Source: Orbilia blumenaviensis
Taxonomy: Eukaryota > Ascomycota > Orbiliomycetes > Orbiliales > Orbiliaceae
Length of the DNA stretch: 64,000 bases
Reading direction: 5' to 3'
NCBI GenBank assembly: GCA_036872755.1
Contig: JAVHNS010000017.1
Coordinates: 186,001 to 250,000 of the forward strand
In this document: positions 56,372-64,000 of the stretch, piece by piece
Position numbering within the stretch: position 1 is the first letter of the stretch
How the letters are laid out: each line of letters begins with the position of its first letter
The notes under the pieces: generated by a model
What the model was told of the DNA's origin: nothing
The model's database searches: none
The model's input: the letters and a program-made list of their open reading frames with translations, nothing else
Made by a program: the position numbers and the translations under genes

Positions 56372-57514
56372 CGAAACTTTCTATGTATTCCACTCCACAG
56401 TCAGACAATGCTCGGCAAAATATATATAAAATAAGGGATAGTATATCCCCTCCCCCTCACAACATCCGTCATAAAAACCAAACCAAGAAGGAATAGAGAA
56501 GCAGAAACTACCGACCCAGCTGGTGAAGGGAAAAAAAGTCTATAAAGCTACCCTACGAAAAAGAGCATTACTATAGGCGATCAAGATGGCGTATATATAT
56601 ATATCACTCACCCGTGCCACACCGTGCGCCCCGCCTCCTACCCTAGGATTATAGAAGCCTAATATGGCCTTCTTGAAACATCACCCAACATCTGTTCGAG
56701 TAGGAAATCCCAGCACACACAACGGCATCTGCGTAGCTTTGCCGCAATTTAATTGCAATCGCGGGCAAAGGGGGACAAAAAGAGAAACTTTCAAAGAATG
56801 ATCGTCCAATTAAACTATTTTCCATACTTTGTAAGCATTGTTTCATAAACCAGCCCTCCAACCTCTCCCCCTCCTCGCCTACTTATAAAACAATGATTTA
56901 TTTACGCATATATAGCCCTGCATGGTGGATTTGGAATGAAACCTACCTATCTATCTCTCAAGCAATGCATGAAATCAGTCGGCTTCAAAATACCACACAC
57001 AACAGTGTTGCACCCGACGTCAAACCATCCGTCTTGGCGGGCTACACAAGACCTTATTTATTTATATAGATATATAAAGTTTCAAACGGGGCTCGGTTCC
57101 CAACCTTAACCCGGACCGACCACCCTCGTGAAGGCCTGTTTACGAGCCAAGAATCCCAGGGTTCCAAGTCCCAACTGTTAGAGGTATATATACTACCACA
57201 TTGTTCTGGCACGGTACTGGTTTTGGTTCTTGCCCATGGCATGCACGCCATTGCTATCCTTCTAGCCTACTGCACAGTCTTTAAATTACCTAGGTAATTT
57301 ATTATAATAAAAGTTAGTTAGTTAGCTGACTAGTAACTGGCTCACAAACCGATCGATTGGCTGGTAACTGACCCCCATATATCATCAACCATGTTGATAC
57401 AGACCTACATAAAATACTATTATATATATCAATACGTATAGTACTGAGCCTTACTTACCTTTATGCAGAACAAAACTGCAGATGTGAACAAAACGTTGTC
57501 TACGCATAAGACCT

Positions 57515-57538
57515 CCCCCCCCCCCTTTTTTTTTTTTT
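57515..57538. repeat. C11-T13 double homopolymer
   Basis: Eleven C directly followed by thirteen T in an intergenic region; a pure pyrimidine tract. Confidence 0.85.
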
Positions 57539-58097
57539 GGATATACGACCAGAGCTGATATATACCAGTCTAAAAATACTTAAATGGTAAAATTTATAAC
57601 TCACTCTCACTCTATGCGGCTAACCTACAAAAACTACCTACCTAACCTAACCTATCCTAACTAAGAGCAAAAAAAAAAAAGGTTGTAGCTTAATTACTTG
57701 TATATGTATTCAAGATGATAATAAATGCTATAGCAAAAAGGGCGGACGTAAACCACCCCCCCGGGCGCTCCTCCCCTTCTTTTCCTCCTTCCTATCCTTC
57801 TTTTCCTTCCTTTCTTCAAACACCGCTACCATGGGTATCTTCACATAAAAAAAATATAGAATTATAAATAAAAAAAAAAGTAACGACACCAAACATATGC
57901 ATAGAACATAAACACACATGCACATGTACCACAACTTTTCTTCATGCCATAAAAACCAAAGTCAAAAGGAAGAAATGCTTCTTTTTTTTAATATATTTCT
58001 GTTTTTTCTTTTCTCTTTTTATTCCGAATGTGAATCGAGTCCCTTCTCCTCAGATAAGAGGAATGGGGATAGAGTCTAACACTATAAAGTGCGTAAC

Positions 58098-58119
58098 AAA
58101 AAAAAAAAAAAAAAAAAAA
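58098..58119. repeat. A22 homopolymer
   Basis: A run of 22 A in the 3' flank of the IFRD gene. Confidence 0.85.
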
Positions 58120-58676
58120 GGAAAACGAAAAATGAGGCTTCGCATAGACAGTTTTTAATGGTATAGGCGATGATAATGACGATGATGAATGTTGGTACAA
58201 ACTGCTAAGAAAGAAAGAAGAAGAAGAAAACATAACAGAACAGACAGCGATAATGATGATCTGTTGGGAAGGAGGAGAGGAGGTATTGATCGTACAGGCG
58301 CTGGCTATCTGTCGTACCCTTCCCCCCCAAAAAAAAGACATGTAATCTTAAAACCAGAAGATAAGAATAATGCATAAAAACCCGAAAATACAATGCAGAA
58401 CACCCTTAACGTAAACTAAAAGAGCAGCTATAAAAAAGCAAAAGTAGTTAAACGGAAACAAAAGAATGAAAATAAAAAACCCCACCACTCCGTTCCCAAA
58501 AACCGGTACTAAGCAGTAGTAGCAGCGGAGGAGGCATGAGGCATGTAATTCTAAACACCCATCCAGCTTCTTTAATAAACAAACCGAGACAGCTGTTGCT
58601 CCTTCGCCGCTTTGCTATCCTTCCGAGCCAGCCCCGCCGAATAGCACGACTTAACCGACCTACTACCCTTCGACTC

Positions 58677-60244
58677 CTAATCGTAGGGAGAAAGCATTCG
58701 GTCAACTCGGCCGCCGGTCTTCTTGTGGTTCGTCGGTGCCGCATCCATGATAAGCGGTAGACTCTGGAAAATAACCGGATTCTCCTGCCAGTGAACGAGT
58801 ATCCCACCTCCAAGGAAACGACGCAGTGCGTTCCAACGAATCAGTTTCCACCATGTGTTAAGCTTAACAATGCCCTTGCGACCAACTTTTACTTCAAGAC
58901 GACTGCCTTGCTCGCGACCCTCAAAATCCAAGGCACGGGAATAGTTAGGTCCGTGGAGCGGGAAGTTGACGGTATGTAAGACATTCGCAAAAGTGGCATG
59001 TTGTGTTCGACGATTCTTCTTGGAAACGTTCTTGGATGAAGACTTCGAGAGACCCGTAAGAATCTGTTTCAGATGCGGCTGATTTCGATAGACGGTGTAT
59101 TTCTGAACTGGAGCACGGGTCTCCTCTGCCGGTGTGACCACAAAGCGTTCGTGGAAGTCGTCGTCAAGGACCGGGTCGTCTTCGCTGTCCTCATCATCGC
59201 TGTTATGATCGCGGTGCGCCTTCTCGGTCATTAAGGCGATAACCTCACCGGATGCAACTTGGACTTCGATCTCGGTTGATTCGAGCTGGTCGACAAAGGC
59301 GTCAACAGAGCGGTCGGTAATATCTTCAGCATCCTCGAGGTCGGTGAGGAGCAAGCCCCACTCCTCGATAGCGGCTGCGACAGTGGCTGGATCATCGCCG
59401 GCACCAATGCCATGCCCGTCGTTCTCAATGATCTCATGGTAGAAATCCATAACCGCCTCGACGTCCTCCGTGGAGACGTCTGTGAAGAAGACCAGGGCAC
59501 CCAAAGCATGGATAGCCGCTGTCTTGACGACCAAAGACTCGTGGTCTGTGATCAGGCGCTGCAGGGGGGTATTGAATTCACCGAATGTGGTGCAGTCCAC
59601 ATCGGTGATGAGGGTGAGAACCAGCGCTGCAACCCAATAATTAGCTAAATCCATCCAAGTTTGGTGATATATGTGAAAAAAAAAAAAAAAAATGATAAAA
59701 ACTTACCTTGGCAAGCCAACGTGGTCTCCTTATCCGTCTTCCCAGCCCTGATGCTCTTCGAAAGAGCATCAATAACGCTGGTCGTCTTCCCCTGAAGCTC
59801 GCCACTTGCGAACTTCGATTGGAGAAGACGGTTGTAAGCCAGCAAGGCCTCCTCCAACCCACCAGTCGCCAGCTTCTTCCTCATATCCTTATCGGTGATG
59901 CGGACAATCCGGTCCGCCAGCTCCTCCTGCCAGCTGCTGGTCTGAGGAACATCCTCAAGATTTCGCAGCTCATCGCCAAGGGAACCAAAACTATACAGGG
60001 GAATATCATCAGCTTCAAGTTCCAGATCGTAGATGGTTTCCGGAATCGTGGGTACTGTAACGTACCTCCAGACGGATCCGTCGCTATCGTAGGCGCCTTC
60101 GTCATCGGTTCCGTGGCGAGAGGCGGCAGTAGAGTTGGCCTTCGACCCGGCCTTCGAGGTAGATTTCGAGCCTGCTTTTGAAAGCGAGGCTTTCTTCGAG
60201 GGAGTCTTTCCGCCTCCGAGGGCTCTGCGTCGGAGGTCGGACAT
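58677..60244 (-). CDS. Interferon-related developmental regulator (IFRD) family protein
   Basis: Two exons (60244-59707 and 59626-58677) sum to 1,488 nt (495 aa). The intron carries a 17-A tract on the plus strand. The N-terminus is basic and Ser-rich (MSDLRRRALGGGKTPSKKAS). Helical-repeat IFRD segments follow: WQEELADRIVRITDKDMRKK, LLAYNRLLQSKFASGEL, AALVLTLITDVDC-like sequence, LITDHESLVVKTAAIHALGA-L and WGLLLTDLEDAEDITDRSVD. The conserved C-terminal IFRD region has NRRTQHATFANVLHTVNF and LNTWWKLIRWNALRRFLGGG. Animal members are transcriptional co-regulators; the fungal role is little known. The start is the first ATG, with a pyrimidine-rich leader on the coding strand. Confidence 0.88.
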
Positions 60245-61271
60245 CGTGGAAGGGGGTGAGAGAGAGGTAGGTGATTAGCCTAGTCGATGGGGTGGTGGGA
60301 GATGGTAAAAAAGAGGTGATGTTTAAAAAAGGCGGGTTTTCGAGGGTGGAAGGTTGTGTTGCCTTCGTTGCAGATGGGTCACTAGCTGGTTACTACCTAG
60401 GAAAGCAGCCTAGGGTTCTGCATGCAGGGGTCGGAGCTCTCGATCGATGGTTGGTTGGCTGACTAGCCTAGCTGGATGATGGTGATGATGATGCTGCTGC
60501 TGGTAATGCTATCGTAACCGTGAGGGGTGTGAGATGGAGAAGAGAAGGAGGACGATGGAGAACAGCTCGAGTGCGGACGTCCGTTTTATAGCTGGCTGCA
60601 TTCAGTTGCGTCTGATAACGATCTGGTCTTTCTCTCTTTTTTTTTTTATTCTTTGATCGTCCGAACTGGCGGATGTCGAAAAAAATATGAGAGAGAGCTT
60701 GGGAACGAGATGTTTATTTTGGTCTTCCCGCCTTTCCCAATGATCGAGAATTTCAGACAAAAAAACGGCAGATCGATCCGTTAAAATAAAAAGTAATCGA
60801 CGATACTTGCTGCCAGTTGCAGATTGATGTCCTTTTTGAAAAAAGAACAGACTCGTCGTCCAAAGCGGGATGCAGACCGGATTATAAACTCTTCTCTCCG
60901 GGGAAGAGAGAAAAAAAAAAAAGCTAAGGTAAGTGGTAGGTAGTGGGTAGGTGAACAAAACTACGTCACCGGGCTGGATGTGATACTGGCTGGACCGCAC
61001 GGTATGGTCTGATCTTGAACTCGATGGGGTTAACTGGCTTGTATATCCGAGGGGCAAAGAAAATTCCCCTCAAAAAAAAATCCACAAAAAAGAGTGTTTT
61101 TCTTCTCCTCTTCTTAATCCTAGTCTACTATATTATCGTTCAGACGAGAAATTCCGTAGGGTATGGGGGTTTATTATCTGATAATCGTAAGGACGAAAAA
61201 TCGAAACGAGAAGAAAGAAACACCGGGGGCGAGGACGTTGTAGTGGAATAGGAATTGTATCCTTGAGGTTG

Positions 61272-61327
<56 letters not shown>

Positions 61328-61998
61328 TCCCACACGAAGGGATGAATCATAAATATTACCAGCTAGCTTATGCCTACGGTATGTAAAGTACCAGTGGGCC
61401 CCATCCAGCCTGCATCAATACTTCTCAGTTATCGCCCGGATCGCCCGCCTTTCCCCCCCACCATGCATCCATCCATCTCCAACTCTTGGTTTTTTCGCGG
61501 GACTGCTGGCGGGCGCGGGGTTGCACAACGCTGCAGCACACCCTCTCCTTGCATTTGATTTTCTAACCAATCACCTTCCGCTAAATCAAATTCAGATCTC
61601 TCTCCCTGTCTGCGCACGCGCTTGCGAGCATGTGAAAGATCCCCAAGGTCGGGTCTCTGCAGCTCTGACTCGAACATGACAAAATATAAGTAATATAAAC
61701 TTGAAACAAAACTACATGGAAATGGATACATACAAGAAAGAAATATATGGAATAAAAAAAGAAGATTACCAAAGCAAGGCGAACTCATCAAACGGGGGAT
61801 ATCTCCATCATGCCGAATCGAATCAAGGCCATGTAAAAGAAAAATGCTAAAGCCTCAGTAAAAAAGAAAGAAAAAGCTAAAAGAGAAAAAAAAAGGAATG
61901 GCTCACTCCGAACAACAGCATCCGACCATGAGACAAGTCGTAGCAGTAGAACAAGCAATATCTACAATCTAAAAAAGAAAGAAAGAAACTCGTTCTAA
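60245..61998. other. IFRD promoter and 3' flank of the BZZ1-like gene
   Basis: About 1.75 kb with simple repeats, including T39 followed by A12 at 61277-61327. No gene is supported. Confidence 0.55.
61277..61327. repeat. T39-A12 palindromic homopolymer tract
   Basis: 39 T followed directly by 12 A, the longest homopolymer of the window. It could form a hairpin or be a poorly resolved assembly position. Confidence 0.85.
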
Positions 61999-64000
61999 TC
62001 ATGCTTTCTCAATATAATTCGCCGGAACCATCTTCTTCACTCCATTCTTCTCAACCTCCGCCCACCCGCTCCCATCATCCTCCGCAATCAGCACAAACTT
62101 ATCACCCTCCGCCATATCAAACTCATCTTCCGTTCGGGCCTTGTAGTCGTAAATAGCATGAACATGGACCAGTTTCTTTGCCCCGCGCTTGGGAGCGACA
62201 GCTGGTCCTTTCTTTTTCCCTACTATAATAGATTCCCGCCTCGAATCCGTCTGCACCGGCGATGAGACCTTTGGCGACGATCCTACAGTTCCGATGTAGG
62301 TCGTAGGAACAAGACCTGTCACTGTACCGTTCCTGACTTTCGTCCACCCGCCATCTAAAAAATAATAATAATATGCGTTAGTAAAGGCGTGCCATCGTCG
62401 ATCCTTCGCGTGACTTTGATGACTCACCATCGGGCTGAACGATAATCACTTCTTTCCCTTCTCCTACTGAAATTTCCCCATCCCCGCCTGCAGTATACGA
62501 GTAAAGCATCTTCGCCTTCGGCCCATCCGGTACAACGCTTTCTGCTGGTAACTCGGCGATATACGCTGCAGGTGGAGGAGCCAGTACTCTTCGAGCTGGT
62601 GGTTTCGAAGAGCTGGCACTGGGTGCTGCCGATGTAGCAGCCGTAGAAGTAGTAGCTACACTCCTCACCGTCCCCGATCTCTCCAGTGTCGCTGTAGAAT
62701 TATTATTTGAAACAGAGGACGTAACAGTATTCGACCTGTTGACTCCCACAGAACTGCCGTTTGACGCAGGCAGATCGCTTAATTTGTCAATGCTGACGCT
62801 CCCTCTGTTCTGCCGTACATCTTTCAGAGCCTTCTTTGCGGTTTTGTCCAGCGGACCGGGGCAGTTTGCGGCCACCCTCATCTCGCATTTTGCGTGGCAA
62901 TTAAACCCGCAATCTTTACAGGTCATCCCCTTCGCTGATAGGCCCCATATCTTGTCGTGGCAGAGATCGCATGATGTAGGGATTTTGAATGAAGTAGATT
63001 TGAATTTGTGAGAGTGTGCGTTTTTGTCGATGTCTTCGCTAGAGTCAGCTTGGTGGTTCACCACTCGCACAAGAGAGGGGGGTATTCTTACCTCCACACG
63101 CCTGTCGCACGGTATCGACCTCTGTTTCTAACGCCACTCTCTTGGAGTTCACCGCCGCCAGCTCTTCCTGGCCATTGAGCAGATTCTAGAAGTATAGTTA
63201 GCACCCTAGCAATACACCACCACTATATTAAAAAGGTAGACATACCCTCAGAACCTCCATCTCCTCTGCCGTCGTTCTCCCGCCCTGAGTCTCCGACGAC
63301 GCCCGCACTTTCTCCCGCTTCGCCTGCATCGACTCAACATCCTTCCGCCGCTTATCAACTTCCATACGATAAGACGTCAACCCGGTCTGGCTCTTCGCAA
63401 TCTTGTTCTGCAGCCAAACTTTCGCCGCATCATCAACCACAATATCATCCGTATCGTGCCATATCGGACTCGGTTCGAAGAAGAAATCCGGCGGCTCTCG
63501 CCATCCGTCCTGTGGTACATTATGTGCGATAAACATGAGAGAGTCGAGATGCGGCAGATTACGCTCAATTTCCGCATGCATCTTCTTCATATGATCAGAG
63601 CATCGAATAAGAGCCGAAGATTCCATTGTACAAGATAGTTTCCACACAGTATTCATCGCCTGAACCCTTGTCTCGTTTAGATCCTGCAGCGAGCTGAGTA
63701 CATCCGGAATATCCGTGTGGTAGTATTTCTCCTTAATCGCATTGGTGACGTTGAGAGTGATCAAGTAGGTGTTCTTGACATTGTGCATCTCAGCTATTTG
63801 AGTGTCGTAGCTCTTCTGCGCTTTTGGCCTTCCATGATCGAACGCCTTTTCGACTTTCACCCGCTTGCCTTCCAGCTCTTTACAGGTAGCGTCGTAAGCG
63901 GCCTTTGTCTTTCGAAGCTCGGAGTACTGTGCGTCCCTGTCGGTGATAAGTCGTTTTTCGAACTTCTCGTGTTGTATCCTAAATGCTTCGTAGCGGGCAT
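61999..64000 (-). CDS. BZZ1: BZZ1-like F-BAR / C1 / double-SH3 protein, 5' part beyond the window
   Basis: Bzz1 links membrane curvature to Las17/WASP-driven actin assembly at endocytic sites. The window holds the C-terminal part; the start lies beyond 64000. In protein order: F-BAR helices (from the edge to about 63240, with YHTDIPDVLSSLQDLNETRV, DHMKKMHAEIERNLPHLDSL), then LLNGQEELAAVNSKRVALE. A C1 zinc domain follows at about 63020-62860 (HKFKSTSFKIPTSCDLCHDK, GMTCKDCGFNCHAKCEMRVA, matching the HX12CX2C pattern). A Ser/Thr-rich linker precedes two SH3 domains: AKMLYSYTAGGDGEISVGEG with GWTKVRNGTVTGLVPTTYI, and VHAIYDYKARTEDEFDMAEG with WAEVEKNGVKKMVPANYIEK. At least three introns lie in the visible part (one spans 62355-62427). 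The order matches Bzz1. Confidence 0.93.

Larger units (their letters stand above)
56372..58676. other. Intergenic, simple-sequence rich (2.3 kb)
   Basis: Between the promoter of copy A and the 3' end of the IFRD gene. It holds TA-rich blocks, a C11T13 run at 57515-57538 and A22 at 58098-58119. No gene is supported. Confidence 0.55.

Overview
The window is nuclear DNA of a filamentous ascomycete (Pezizomycotina). The evidence is short spliceosomal introns (mostly 50-150 nt) with GTAAGT-like donors and TACTAAC/CTAAT-like branch sites, long pyrimidine-rich leaders, long intergenic regions with A/T homopolymers and microsatellites, and typical fungal genes (QDE-2-type Argonaute, gamma-tubulin, FLC-type TRP protein, BZZ1-type F-BAR protein). 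The class cannot be fixed from sequence reading alone. No rRNA gene, credible tRNA, CRISPR array or intact transposon was seen.

Left third (1-19 kb). A small unrecognised ORF with a very long pyrimidine-rich leader (2065-2295) is followed by an eight-exon Argonaute on the minus strand (4419-7730) with an intact DEDD slicer tetrad. Next come a CECR5/YKR070W-like HAD hydrolase (minus), the ER SNARE USE1 (plus), a fungal APH-fold phosphotransferase-like protein whose HxD aspartate is replaced (plus), an endonuclease III homologue (plus) flanked by ten SUMO-consensus motifs, and gamma-tubulin (minus, convergent with endonuclease III).

Middle (19-47 kb). A 1,708-residue mostly disordered fungal protein (minus) carries a 10-copy five-residue repeat. 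It is followed by CCR4-NOT subunit NOT3/5 (minus), D-aminoacyl-tRNA deacylase (plus), cyclophilin-40 (plus, with a 10-nt microexon), the TFIIH subunit TFB5 (plus, 76 residues in five exons), an RRM plus CCCH protein (plus), a Kre9/Knh1-like single-pass surface protein (minus), an intronless DHCR24-like FAD protein (plus), and an FLC/TRP-like membrane protein (minus).

Right third (47-64 kb). The DEAD-box helicase HAS1 (plus) is followed by two related minus-strand genes (51944-53127 and 54999-56371) that I reconstructed from three exons each. They encode putative secreted proteins with the same cysteine framework (C-x9-C-x5-C-x-C after a CxC-xxDGxI motif) and the same intron phases. I did not recognise the family; it is the best candidate for something undescribed here. 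An IFRD-family protein (minus) and the 3' part of a BZZ1-like gene (minus, running off the right edge) close the window.

Most genes are unrelated housekeeping genes with independent promoters; there is no operon-like organisation. The only local duplication is the secreted-protein pair. Exon boundaries were worked out by hand from splice consensus and reading-frame continuity. Where exon sums are given they are multiples of three.
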